From NCBI RefSeq assembly GCF_000756305.1, contig NZ_JRFE01000010.1, positions 83,891-147,890 on the forward strand: 64,000 bases of DNA. Direction: 5' to 3'. Below, piece by piece: positions 8,182 to 16,269 of the stretch. This DNA comes from Myxosarcina sp. GI1. Its GTDB lineage: Bacteria > Cyanobacteriota > Cyanobacteriia > Cyanobacteriales > Xenococcaceae. How positions within the stretch are numbered: the first letter of the stretch is position 1; every line of letters begins with the position of its first letter. Under the pieces are notes generated by a model that worked only from the letters and a program-made list of their open reading frames with translations, was not told the DNA's origin and did no database searches. The translations under genes and the position numbers were made by a program.

Positions 8182-8298
8182 TTAGTTAGGTTTGCGATCG
8201 CGGTCTTTTTGCTTTACATCATCAGGTTTTACTATCTTTATAGCAAAGGCATTGTCAAACCAATGTTGGTAAAATCGCTTTTGTTGTTCTTTATTCAT
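8182..8298 (-). CDS. 38-residue basic protein, coupled to the upstream gene
   Basis: The ATG at 8298 stands two bases after the stop of the gene at 8301-8897, giving a 38-residue reading MNKEQQKRFYQHWFDNAF... that ends in a charged KQKDRDRKPN tail. The tight coupling argues for a real small gene, but no family is recognised and no separate ribosome-binding site is obvious. Confidence 0.4.
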   Translation of the reverse strand: MNKEQQKRFYQHWFDNAFAIKIVKPDDVKQKDRDRKPN

Positions 8299-8300
8299 TT

Positions 8301-8897
8301 TTAGTAAGGTATATCGTTTTTTTGTTTGTGATAGGTAATAGCCATTGAGATGGCTATCGCTCTACGATCTTCAGTCGTGTATGTCTGAGGGCAAATTTCT
8401 TCAGCCATATTCATACAATTACTCATTACCAAGGCAAGCCTGTTAATAAGTTCTTCATCTATGTCAATATTGGATTCTGCTATTGGTTGTAATTCTGGCT
8501 GATAGCCATGAGGTCTAGTATTGTTTATGTTGTTTTCTATTTGGTCATAGAGTGGTTTTTCAGCCACTCTCGAATAGTAATCGGCTTGAGCTTGACTGAG
8601 ATTAATTTGTGGTTCTATACCTGCTTGTTTGGCTGGAGAGTGTAAGCCAATACTTGGTTGTTGGTTTTTACCGTAGTACCACACCTCATGTCCCCATTGA
8701 GCCAATCTGAAAATTTCTGAGTTAGACCATTCGCTAACCCATCTTGTTTCACTATTTTGAGCTTGTATTTCTACTCCACGATTAGAGCCATTGCCATCAC
8801 GATTGGGTCTTGCTTTAGTCCACCTAATTATTTTTACTCTTTGTGGGTGTTCCCAAGTATTTGTTTGCTGTCCATTATTAATAGTGTTAGAATTCAT
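8301..8897 (-). CDS. Hypothetical protein of the tRNA-proximal island
   Basis: A 198-residue soluble protein I cannot assign. The N-terminal half (HPQRVKIIRWTKARPN, TRWVSEWSNSEIFRLAQWG, EVWYYGKNQQP) is rich in Trp and basic residues and could bind nucleic acid. The C-terminal half is helical (ELINRLALVMSNCMNMAEEI, EDRRAIAISMAITYHKQK), somewhat like small helical domains of phage or plasmid accessory proteins. A TTGTAGTAT motif ends 10-2 bases upstream of the start (8899-8907), another lies at 8943-8951, and the 38-residue gene follows immediately. Confidence 0.55.
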   Translation of the reverse strand: MNSNTINNGQQTNTWEHPQRVKIIRWTKARPNRDGNGSNRGVEIQAQNSETRWVSEWSNSEIFRLAQWGHEVWYYGKNQQPSIGLHSPAKQAGIEPQINLSQAQADYYSRVAEKPLYDQIENNINNTRPHGYQPELQPIAESNIDIDEELINRLALVMSNCMNMAEEICPQTYTTEDRRAIAISMAITYHKQKNDIPY

Positions 8898-8898
8898 G

Positions 8899-8951
8899 TT
8901 GTAGTATGAGCCTTTTAGATTTGTAGTTATCTCTATTATCTCATACTACAC
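8899..8951 (-). promoter_or_regulatory. Paired TGTAGTAT motifs upstream of the 8301-8897 gene
   Basis: TTGTAGTAT at 8899-8907 and its inverted form ATACTACAC at 8943-8951 flank the short region upstream of this gene. The same motif occurs at 8132-8140 and 9730-9738, always between genes of this island. It may be an operator for a shared regulator; the HTH protein at 8989-9603 is a candidate. Confidence 0.4.
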
Positions 8952-8988
8952 AATAGTTGTCTACGGTTAAATCCTTGTGTAGAGCTAA

Positions 8989-9603
8989 TTACAGCGATTC
9001 TAAGTAATGTTTTCTCTGCTCTATCGTGTGGTACTGGTCGAGAGTAGCCAGTACATCTACAAAGCTTTTCTTGAGATGAAACATTACTACGTGAAATGTT
9101 ATGAAGCCGTATAGTTGTTGTTCGCTCCATTCATTAGCATTACGTGATACTGTCATTCGGCATTTAAATTTGTCTCTGTAACTTTTAATAACATCTTTGT
9201 TAGTGACAACTACCTTGGTTGGCCTACTTAGATTATTTAAAGCTTTTTCGTAAGCATTTCTTATAGCTATTACGTAGTCATAATCGCCTTCATATTCGGC
9301 TCTGAGTTCATAAAATAATTCTTTAAGAGCTAATACATCTCGTTCACATTCTGAGAACTCATGCTCGATATAAGTCAAAAATTGAGCGAACGTTAATGCT
9401 TCTTGCTGACCCTTCTCAATCGGTGTTGGGCAAGCTAGCTCATTATTGATTGAAGCTAGCATTGAAGCGATCGCATCTTTACAATATTTTTTTACCGATG
9501 ACACACTCATTTTTGCTATTTCTGCCGCTTCTGGAATACTTCTTCCATTGGCTATAGCATCATTAGCTAGTCCTATTTGTTCTGGTGTAATTTTCTTAGC
9601 CAT
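8989..9603 (-). CDS. HTH-domain protein, possible regulator or DNA-binding factor
   Basis: I take the ATG at 9603 (MAKKITPEQIGLANDAI) rather than an earlier ATG 25 codons upstream, because the promoter-like elements at 9650-9678 overlap the longer version. Residues 5-45 form a resolvase/Xre-like helix-turn-helix (ANGRSIPEAAEIAKMSVSSVKKYCKDA). The remaining 160 residues are mostly helical with no recognised domain (FSECERDVLALKELFYELRAEY, KSYRDKFKCRMTVSRN). It is divergent from the GIY-YIG-like gene at 9788, a usual position for a local regulator. Confidence 0.6.
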   Translation of the reverse strand: MAKKITPEQIGLANDAIANGRSIPEAAEIAKMSVSSVKKYCKDAIASMLASINNELACPTPIEKGQQEALTFAQFLTYIEHEFSECERDVLALKELFYELRAEYEGDYDYVIAIRNAYEKALNNLSRPTKVVVTNKDVIKSYRDKFKCRMTVSRNANEWSEQQLYGFITFHVVMFHLKKSFVDVLATLDQYHTIEQRKHYLESL

Positions 9604-9649
9604 GTAATTATCTAAAAATGTAGTTTTGTATAATACTTTTTCTATAATT

Positions 9650-9678
9650 ATGGTAGAATACACCAAAACTAATGTCAA
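9650..9678 (-). promoter_or_regulatory. Putative sigma-70 type promoter of the HTH gene
   Basis: On the minus strand TTGACA (9673-9678) and TACCAT (9650-9655) are separated by exactly 17 bases, upstream of the ATG at 9603. The -35 box is a perfect match and the -10 box is weaker. Confidence 0.4.
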
Positions 9679-9787
9679 TGGCTACGAGCAATAAATAGCA
9701 ATAGTTACGGCTATCTAAATTCATTTACATTGTAGTATTTAAAATTTATAATAGTAATATAATAATTTAATAGCTTCATCTGTATTT

Positions 9788-10114
9788 ATGACCACCATAC
9801 ACACTTATTTAATAGAAATAAGCAGTGATTTTTTAACTCAACCACTTTATAAAATAGGGCGTTCGGTAAATATTTTTAATAGACTCAATCAACTCAGTCA
9901 AGGAAACATATTTGAATACCGTATACTTAATCAACTCAAGTTTGATGCCGAGCTTTATTTACACAAATTATTCGACAGAAACAGAGTTGATAAAAACCGT
10001 GAATGGTTTGCTTTTACTTTTGACGAGCTATTGAACGTACATTTTCAATTCAGCACGCTAAGAAGAGTTAATAAAGCACCTCAGCCTAACACTAAAGATG
10101 CCTACATTAATTGA
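9788..10114 (+). CDS. GIY-YIG-like (T5orf172/MUG113-type) nuclease domain protein
   Basis: The 108-residue protein contains YLIEIS...PLYKIGRSVNIFNRLNQLSQG, followed by AELYLHKLFDRNRV..NREWFAF. This pattern is seen in T5orf172/MUG113 members of the GIY-YIG superfamily: YLI and YKIGRS strands, then a helix with Glu, His and Phe, and finally EWF. Catalytic positions (Tyr, Arg in GRS, Glu in AELYLH) appear present. Such proteins are common in phages and mobile islands. It is the first of two plus-strand genes divergent from the HTH gene. Confidence 0.7.
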   Translation: MTTIHTYLIEISSDFLTQPLYKIGRSVNIFNRLNQLSQGNIFEYRILNQLKFDAELYLHKLFDRNRVDKNREWFAFTFDELLNVHFQFSTLRRVNKAPQPNTKDAYIN

Positions 10115-10129
10115 TCGCTGATAAGAAAT

Positions 10130-10375
10130 TTGCTAAAAGATTTGTCAAGTAGAGAGTTTGACTCAGTAAATAAGCCTTTTGAATTAGTTAAAAGTGATGT
10201 ATACTCTCATCCACTTTTTGCTCAAATAAAACAAGAAATGAATAAAGAAGAAGCTAAAGATGAGCGTTGGTTTTGGCAAATGTTAAAACAGGAATTGGGT
10301 TTTAATCTTAAAAGATGTGGTAAGCACAAAAATAAGTATCGAATTTACAGCAGTGTCGAGCAGAGACAAGACTAA
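10130..10375 (+). CDS. Hypothetical small protein downstream of the GIY-YIG gene
   Basis: An 81-residue frame with a TTG start, 15 bases after the preceding stop. The sequence is charged (VYSHPLFAQIKQEMNKEEAKDERWFWQMLKQ) and ends basic (RCGKHKNKYRIYSS). No family is recognised, and the start is uncertain since the first in-frame ATG is at about residue 37. It is the last gene before the tRNA-Leu. Confidence 0.4.
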   Translation: MLKDLSSREFDSVNKPFELVKSDVYSHPLFAQIKQEMNKEEAKDERWFWQMLKQELGFNLKRCGKHKNKYRIYSSVEQRQD

Positions 10376-10492
10376 GTTAGTTAGGAAACTTAACTCGCTA
10401 AATACAACCTAATGGTTTGCTTGCTTATTTGGTAGCGTTTTGGTAGCTTAGACTTTAATCAGTCAAATCAGGAATCGCTATAACTTAATGTA

Positions 10493-10574
10493 TGGGCAAA
10501 GTCGGACTCGAACCGACACGTATTGCTACGCCACATTTTGAGTGTGGTGCGTCTACCAATTTCGCCATTCGCCC
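10493..10574 (-). tRNA. tRNA-Leu (anticodon CAA)
   Basis: The minus strand folds as a class II tRNA: acceptor GGGCGAA/TTTGCCC, anticodon stem CCACA/TGTGG around loop CTCAAAA (anticodon CAA), a variable arm, and a TTCGAGTC T-loop. The discriminator base is A and CCA is not encoded. Its 3' end faces the accessory island. Confidence 0.95.
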
Positions 10575-10703
10575 GCAGCGTTAAAGTGTATGCACTTAGC
10601 AAAAATTATTCTAACATAAATAGTCTTTGGATAGTACTTGGTTCTGAAATAAAGGGAGACAAGGATAGTATTTTGTTCCTTACTCCCAATACAATAGGCT
10701 AAA

Positions 10704-11045
<342 letters not shown>

Positions 11046-11076
11046 TCAGCCTCCTCTTTTTACCAATAAATTTTAT

Positions 11077-11090
11077 GTATATCATTCTAC
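11077..11090 (-). promoter_or_regulatory. NtcA-type binding site upstream of glnB
   Basis: GTATATCATTCTAC matches the palindromic consensus GTA-N8-TAC of the nitrogen regulator NtcA. It lies about 35 bases upstream of the glnB start codon, so the glnB transcript start would be close to the gene. NtcA control of glnB is well known in cyanobacteria; binding here is inferred. Confidence 0.65.
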
Positions 11091-11179
11091 GGTTATTTAC
11101 GAAATCAGCTAGCTTATTGGTAACATCTTCAATAAAAGTTTTATGTTCGATCGCTCGACTTCTTAATTAATATTTGTTT

Positions 11180-11923
11180 ATGAATACATTTCCCCAAAAT
11201 TTAGACGAAGTAGTAAAACAAGCTAAAGCAGCGACTAAAAGTGCGATCGCCGACGGTTATCAACGCATTCAAGTAGAATTGGTAGTCGCCGAAATTGCTC
11301 TTAAGGCTCAGTTATTAGCAATCGAATTTGCTGAGATGTTTGAAGAATATGGTACTGGTGTCAAAGTAATGTTTCCCGATACGGGGGCAGCGATGTTAGC
11401 AAGGCGTGACTGGGGAGACAAACCTTTTCAAGTAACCGATATGGGTAGCCGCTTTACCGATATCGAGACGCAAGTTAGTCCAGAAGATAAGCTGTTTATT
11501 GTCGTTGCGCCTTCAGCAGTGGAAGTCGGACGGGCAGAAAAACTCTGTAATTTAGCAGGCGATCGCCCCGTAGTTTTTTTGATTCCCCAATTAGAAGACG
11601 TATCTGTAGTAGGAATTGGCTATGCAGCCAGACAAATTCGCGAGCGTTTTATTAGTACGATTCATACGAGCTATTACTTTCGTCTTTTAGATGGAGCGGC
11701 AATTTTGCGCTGCTATCCTGCTAAATGGCAAGTTTGGTTGGAAACAGAAACGGGCTACGAACTAGCTACAGAGTTAAATAACAAACCAATTGGAGAAGAT
11801 TTAGAATTATTGTTGACAAAACTGACTAGTTCACAACCAGATGGAGATAAAGCTTCAACTAAACCCAAAAAATCGGGGATTTTGAGTAATTTGCAGAGTT
11901 TTTTGAAAGCCTTGAGTCAGTAA
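11180..11923 (+). CDS. DUF1995 family protein (LPA3-like)
   Basis: The protein of about 247 residues matches the DUF1995 family of cyanobacteria and plastids. A plant member (LPA3) is linked to photosystem II assembly. Typical features are the N-terminal LDEVVKQAKAATKSAIADG helix, the segment VMFPDTGAAMLARRDWG, and LFIVVAPSAVEVGRAEKLC, which resembles a nucleotide-binding fold. I choose the ATG at 11180 over an in-frame TTG two codons earlier. No partner gene is adjacent: glnB is divergent and trmL convergent. Confidence 0.75.
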   Translation: MNTFPQNLDEVVKQAKAATKSAIADGYQRIQVELVVAEIALKAQLLAIEFAEMFEEYGTGVKVMFPDTGAAMLARRDWGDKPFQVTDMGSRFTDIETQVSPEDKLFIVVAPSAVEVGRAEKLCNLAGDRPVVFLIPQLEDVSVVGIGYAARQIRERFISTIHTSYYFRLLDGAAILRCYPAKWQVWLETETGYELATELNNKPIGEDLELLLTKLTSSQPDGDKASTKPKKSGILSNLQSFLKALSQ

Positions 11924-11988
11924 AGTGAGAGGCAAAAGGCAAAAGTTACTAAATCATTCAGACAGAAATGTACGAGTACAGAAAAAAC

Positions 11989-12453
11989 TTATCCTTTTAT
12001 GTTCCCTAACTGTCGCAGTGATTCAAACAAACCAACGGCAACGCTAACAGAGAGATTGAGACTGCGTACTTCAGGTTGGGCGATCGCAATTTGGAGAGTA
12101 AGATCGCAAGTTTGAAGTAACTCTTTGGGTAAACCTGCCGTTTCACAACCAAACAATAACCAGTCATCGTCTCGATACTGACAGTCTAAATAATTACTTT
12201 GACCTCTTACGCTAAAGCCGATTAATCTGCCACCTCGTTGTTGGCAAGTTTGTTTGAACGCGACTAAGTCTTGATGGTAGTGTAAATTGACATGGGGCCA
12301 ATAATCTAGACCCGCTCTTTTTAGATAGCGATCGCTAATTTCAAATCCTAAAGGAGCGACTAAATGTAGTTCGGTTTTGGTAGCGGCACAGGTGCGGGCA
12401 ATATTACCAGTATTGGGAGGTATTTGAGGGTGAACGAGTACGACGCGAGGCAT
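11989..12453 (-). CDS. trmL: tRNA (cytidine/uridine-34-2'-O)-methyltransferase
   Basis: A 154-residue SPOUT methyltransferase that methylates the ribose at wobble position 34 of tRNA-Leu species. Visible are the N-terminal VLVHPQIPPNTGNIARTCAA, the LVAPLGFE..D.YLKRAGLDYW segment, and the knotted SAM site LLFGCETAGLP...IAQPEVRSLNLSVSVAVGLFE. The length is normal. It lies 22 bases downstream of gshA in the same orientation and may be co-transcribed with it. Confidence 0.92.
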   Translation of the reverse strand: MPRVVLVHPQIPPNTGNIARTCAATKTELHLVAPLGFEISDRYLKRAGLDYWPHVNLHYHQDLVAFKQTCQQRGGRLIGFSVRGQSNYLDCQYRDDDWLLFGCETAGLPKELLQTCDLTLQIAIAQPEVRSLNLSVSVAVGLFESLRQLGNIKG

Positions 12454-12475
12454 ACAATCAAATAAATAAATATAG

Positions 12476-13615
12476 TTAGGCTACTAAAATTTCTCGGCAG
12501 ACGGCATCTTCTAAATCTTTTTCCTGTCTAGCAATATCTTGAATGTCCTGCTGAATTATAGTACGAACATCCATTCCCTGTTGATGAAGTTTGAGCCACT
12601 GTTGAGCTTTGTTACCCGATCGCAAGATTTTTTTCAACGGAGAGAGAAAACAGCTAATACCGTTTGCTTTAGCTACAGGATAAACCTCTTTATAAATCTG
12701 CTCGATCCAATCTCTAGCAATAATTTTGCTGCCGTCTTGCCAATGGTGTAACTCGGCATCTAAGCTAGATTTGGCAGCAGCAGCTTCATTAGCATCGGTA
12801 AGAGCAACTAAATCGCGCTCGTGACTGACGGCAAGCGGTTCGAGGGAGGGATCGCCAAACATTTGCAACAATCTGGCTTCTAAAAGTGCGGTAACTGCTA
12901 ATAATGCCAGTGGATCGACGATGAGATCGCAAATTCTTAATTCCAAACGATTGAGCTTGTAGGGACGACGATCGCCATTAGGACGTACGGAACTCCATAG
13001 ATGGCGAACATTTTGCATGGTTTTCGCGGCTAACTGTTCTTCCGTCCAGCGTATAAAATGAGCGTGGCTTTCAAATAATGGTACGTTGTCGGGAGTTTTA
13101 GGAAACATCTGCCAGCGAGTCGAATGGTAGCCAGTAGCCCGACCTAAAAGAAAGGGGGAAGAAGCACTCAAAGCCAAATATAGTGGAGCTTCAACTCGAA
13201 TTAAACGGCAAGCTCTAATTAGCAGATCGGGATCGCTAATACCCAGATTGATATGAACGCTTGCGGTGACGACTTTAATGCCGTAAGTCTGTTCGATGTA
13301 GTCGTGATAGGGATTATTGGGATCGGAACGATAGAAGCGATCGCTTTTAGCCAGAGATAAAGTACTGCCTGGAATCAAAGTATAGTCGCCCAAACTTTGT
13401 AAATAAGCTCTTAATTTTTGCCTTGGTTTGAGTAAGGCACATAACAGGCGATCGTAACTACAAAAAGGAGCGGTAGTATATTCGACATTACGGCTATCAG
13501 GTTCGCGTACGAAGCCATCTAAAGCTCTAACTATTTTATCTGACAAACCTACGACATCACCTTGAGGCGTGCCAGTGTACATTTCTATTTCAAAACCTTT
13601 AGATAGTGTCACCAT
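12476..13615 (-). CDS. gshA: Glutamate-cysteine ligase, cyanobacterial type
   Basis: This 379-residue enzyme makes gamma-glutamylcysteine, the first step of glutathione synthesis. It belongs to the cyanobacterial branch of the ligase family: GFEIEMYTGTPQG at the N-terminus, the REPDSRNVEYTTAPF substrate region, IPGSTLSLAKSDRFYRSDP, and ASVHINLG. The ATG is followed by GTG ACA CTA. The gene precedes trmL. A GST homologue occurs further right in the window (29913), but the two are not linked. Confidence 0.9.
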   Translation of the reverse strand: MVTLSKGFEIEMYTGTPQGDVVGLSDKIVRALDGFVREPDSRNVEYTTAPFCSYDRLLCALLKPRQKLRAYLQSLGDYTLIPGSTLSLAKSDRFYRSDPNNPYHDYIEQTYGIKVVTASVHINLGISDPDLLIRACRLIRVEAPLYLALSASSPFLLGRATGYHSTRWQMFPKTPDNVPLFESHAHFIRWTEEQLAAKTMQNVRHLWSSVRPNGDRRPYKLNRLELRICDLIVDPLALLAVTALLEARLLQMFGDPSLEPLAVSHERDLVALTDANEAAAAKSSLDAELHHWQDGSKIIARDWIEQIYKEVYPVAKANGISCFLSPLKKILRSGNKAQQWLKLHQQGMDVRTIIQQDIQDIARQEKDLEDAVCREILVA

Positions 13616-13663
13616 ACTTTGTTCCGATCGCTTATTACTATGTCGTTTGCTTCTCGATTGACA

Positions 13664-13710
13664 GTCAGAGCAGAACGGCTAGGTCGCGAAACGACGGAGT
13701 AATCTCTGAC
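13664..13710. repeat. Dispersed hairpin repeat containing ACGACGGAGTAATCT
   Basis: GTCAGAG (13664-13670) pairs with CTCTGAC (13704-13710) around an interior that includes ACGACGGAGTAATCT. The same 15 bases occur in the gdmH upstream region near 28389. The gap 13616-13937 otherwise shows only AT-rich sequence and the upstream region of the next gene. Confidence 0.6.
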
Positions 13711-13937
13711 TATTTACACAAGAAAAACTTACACAATTTATATTATTGATTGAAAAAACCAATAGTTGTAAAAACAATTTTTGAACATAAATGTCAAGCT
13801 TGCATCTAGCAATAGTTTTAGCTATTTTTACAAGTAAAATTATCTGCCAATAAAAATATTGGCTACAATCTGTTTGTCTTAGTTTGAGCTAAGATGTCAA
13901 ATTGATAATATTTACAACAATTTATAACCAACATTTT

Positions 13938-14171
13938 ATGACAACTCTTTTGCCATCCGAACAACGTTCTAGCTTCACTACTACCGAAAGAGAGCGGCTC
14001 GACTCGAAAGTGAGTCAAAGCGATCGAGCAGACCGAGAAATTAAATATCTACATTTAAAAACAGAAGTCGATCTACTCTGGGAAAAACTAAAAACTCTCA
14101 AGCAGCAGAAACAATCTTTAGAAGCACAGTTGGCGGCTAAGTCTCATGAATCGAGCGATACTGAAAGCTAA
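13938..14171 (+). CDS. Small coiled-coil hypothetical protein
   Basis: A 77-residue protein reading from MTTLLPSEQRSS. The C-terminal half (REIKYLHLKTEVDLLWEKLKTLKQQKQSLEAQLAA) has clear heptad spacing and should form one long coiled coil. The N-terminus is polar and probably disordered. No enzyme motif is present. An upstream in-frame ATG at 13902 is possible but less likely. It precedes ycf23 by 56 bases in the same direction, so the two may share a transcript. Confidence 0.6.
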   Translation: MTTLLPSEQRSSFTTTERERLDSKVSQSDRADREIKYLHLKTEVDLLWEKLKTLKQQKQSLEAQLAAKSHESSDTES

Positions 14172-14227
14172 GTAAGCTTTAAAATAATTGCATTCGCAGC
14201 CCTATGAGATTTTAAAAGGAAACAAAC

Positions 14228-14977
14228 ATGATTGTTAATTCTCAACTAGCATCAGCTTTCAAACAAAAAAAAGCCCTCAAAGTAATTAGCGGTTTAAATA
14301 ACTTCGATCGCCAACGAGTAGCAGCAGTTGTTAGCGCGGCAACAGCAGGAGGAGCAACTTTTGTCGATATTGCTGCCGAACCTACTCTAGTAAAATATAT
14401 TCGCGGTTTAACCGATTTACCGATTTGTGTATCCGCCGTCGAACCAGAACTATTTGTCGGTGCAGTAGCAGCGGGGGCTGATTTAATTGAAATTGGTAAT
14501 TTTGATAGCTTTTATGCGTCGGGAAGACGTTTTGAAGCCCCAGAAGTATTAGAGTTAACCCAAAAAACTCGCGCCTTACTACCCGAAATTACTCTTTCAG
14601 TTACGGTGCCTCACATTTTAGCTTTAGACGAACAGGTAAAATTAGCAGAAGATTTAGTAAAAGCTGGTGCAGATCTAATCCAAACTGAAGGCGGTACGAG
14701 TATTAAACCCGTTCATCCAGGGGTTAGGGGGTTAATAGAAAAAGCTGCCCCAACTCTGGCAGCGGCTCACAGCATCTCTCACGCTGTAGAAGTACCCGTA
14801 CTTTGTGCTTCGGGTTTGTCTAGCGTTACCGTACCTATGGCGATCGCCGCAGGTGCTTCTGGCGTTGGTGTTGGTTCGGCAATTAACCAGCTAAATAGCG
14901 AAGTGGCAATGATTGCCGCAGTTCGCAGTTTGGTTGAAGCACTCCGACAAACTCCTGTTTCTGTTGCTAGTAATTAA
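14228..14977 (+). CDS. ycf23: Ycf23 (DUF561) TIM-barrel protein
   Basis: The 249-residue protein belongs to the Ycf23/DUF561 family found in cyanobacteria and some algal plastids; its biochemical role is not settled. It has repeated beta-alpha units: ALKVISGLNNFD, GGATFVDIAAEP, LPICVSAVEPE, AGADLIEIGNFDSFY, ITLSVTVPHIL, AGADLIQTEGG, and a glycine-rich phosphate-binding-like end, AIAAGASGVGVGSAI. This order suggests a TIM barrel. A ribosome-binding site AAAGGAAAC precedes the ATG. Confidence 0.85.
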   Translation: MIVNSQLASAFKQKKALKVISGLNNFDRQRVAAVVSAATAGGATFVDIAAEPTLVKYIRGLTDLPICVSAVEPELFVGAVAAGADLIEIGNFDSFYASGRRFEAPEVLELTQKTRALLPEITLSVTVPHILALDEQVKLAEDLVKAGADLIQTEGGTSIKPVHPGVRGLIEKAAPTLAAAHSISHAVEVPVLCASGLSSVTVPMAIAAGASGVGVGSAINQLNSEVAMIAAVRSLVEALRQTPVSVASN

Positions 14978-14979
14978 AA

Positions 14980-15014
14980 GGTAATGGGTAATGGGTAATA
15001 GGTAATAAGTAATT
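14980..15014. repeat. 7-bp tandem repeat array (GGTAATG-type)
   Basis: Five successive heptamers follow the ycf23 stop: GGTAATG, GGTAATG, GGTAATA, GGTAATA, AGTAATT. This is a short tandemly repeated repetitive (STRR-like) sequence of the kind known in cyanobacteria. Confidence 0.85.
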
Positions 15015-15041
15015 ATCTTGACTTTACTATTTTCCTAAAGC

Positions 15042-16181
15042 TTAGAGCCTAGAGCCTATTTCTAACAAACAATCTTTCAAACTATAAGCAACCTGCTGTT
15101 GTTCTTCGGGGGTAATACCAGGGAACAGCGGTAAAGATAATACTTCACGGGCAGCTCGTTCGCTAACGGACAGTTGCCCTTCTTTGTAGCCCAAATTTTG
15201 ATAGACGGGCTGTAAATGTAGGGGTAGGGGATAATAAACCATTGCAGTTACGCCCTTATTTTGTAGCAGTTCTCGCAGGCGATCGCGTCTGCTGTCTTCT
15301 CCTCTAACTGCGACACAAATTGTATATTGATTCCAGACGTTTTTACCTTCTGGCAGGGCAGAGGGTAGTTTGATTTCAGTAACAGGCTGTAACAACTTCT
15401 GATAGTAAGCAGCGGCGGTAATACGCTGTTGGTTCCAATTATCTAAATAGCGTAATTTAATACTTAGAATCGCAGCCTGTAGGGCATCGAGGCGGCTATT
15501 GATTCCCGTAACTTCGTGAAGATAGCGTGTATGACAGCCATGTTCTCTAAGAACTTTTACCTGTCGGGAGATCGCACCATCGTTAGTAGTCAATGCCCCA
15601 GCGTCACCACAAGCACCCAAATTTTTAGTAGGGAAAAAGCTAAAGCAGCCCACATCGCCAATACTACCTACTTTTTGCTGCTGCCATTCTGCTCCTGTCG
15701 CCTGAGCGCAGTCTTCAATAACTTTAAGATTGTATTCTCTGGCAATCTTCATTAAACCAGTCATATCGACTGGCTGTCCGAATAAATGAACGGCAATAAT
15801 AGCTTTAGTCTTTTTGGTAATTGCCTGTCGCACCAAATTTAAATTAAAGTTAAACGTATTGTCGATATCGACAAATACGGGTTTGGCACCAACTCGAACA
15901 ATTACTTCTGAGGTGGCGATAAAAGTAAAAGATGTAGTTATTACTTCATCTCCCGCACCTATATTTAAGGCTCTCAATGCCATATAAAGTGCGTCGGTAC
16001 CAGAATTACAGCCCACACATTCGTTTACGCCCAAATATTGGGCAAATTGTGATTCAAAAGTAGTTATCGCCTCTCCGCCAATATAACGCCCCGAACTAAG
16101 AATTTTTAATACAGCTTCCGTAGCTTCTTCACTAATTAACTGATGTTGTCTGGTTAAATCGACAGGTGGAATTTTATTCAC
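15042..16181 (-). CDS. DegT/DnrJ/EryC1-family sugar aminotransferase
   Basis: A 379-residue PLP enzyme that aminates or modifies nucleotide-linked keto sugars for cell-surface polysaccharides. Motifs are GCNSGTDALYMALRAL (cofactor phosphate site), DEVITTSFTFIATSEVI, VIEDCAQATGA (Asp contacting the pyridine nitrogen), FSFFPTKNLGACGDAGA with the PLP-binding Lys, and NSRLDALQAAIL. The length is typical. It is alone between ycf23 and a divergent membrane protein, so its sugar substrate cannot be inferred. The 3' end lies just beyond the heptamer array. Confidence 0.88.
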   Translation of the reverse strand: MNKIPPVDLTRQHQLISEEATEAVLKILSSGRYIGGEAITTFESQFAQYLGVNECVGCNSGTDALYMALRALNIGAGDEVITTSFTFIATSEVIVRVGAKPVFVDIDNTFNFNLNLVRQAITKKTKAIIAVHLFGQPVDMTGLMKIAREYNLKVIEDCAQATGAEWQQQKVGSIGDVGCFSFFPTKNLGACGDAGALTTNDGAISRQVKVLREHGCHTRYLHEVTGINSRLDALQAAILSIKLRYLDNWNQQRITAAAYYQKLLQPVTEIKLPSALPEGKNVWNQYTICVAVRGEDSRRDRLRELLQNKGVTAMVYYPLPLHLQPVYQNLGYKEGQLSVSERAAREVLSLPLFPGITPEEQQQVAYSLKDCLLEIGSRL

Positions 16182-16269
16182 TCGCTTTAGCTGAGAATTT
16201 TTATATAGATGATAAAAGATTATTATTCAATATGTTAGAAATTTAGTTATTCAATCGAGTTTTGGGGTT

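Noticed and set aside
10376-10492. Attachment-site direct repeat of the tRNA-Leu 3' end
   Set aside because: I found no second copy of the tRNA 3' sequence within the window and no integrase gene, so an att site cannot be supported.
14980-15014. CRISPR-like array
   Set aside because: Units are only seven bases with no spacers; this is a short tandem repeat. No CRISPR array or cas gene is visible in the window.
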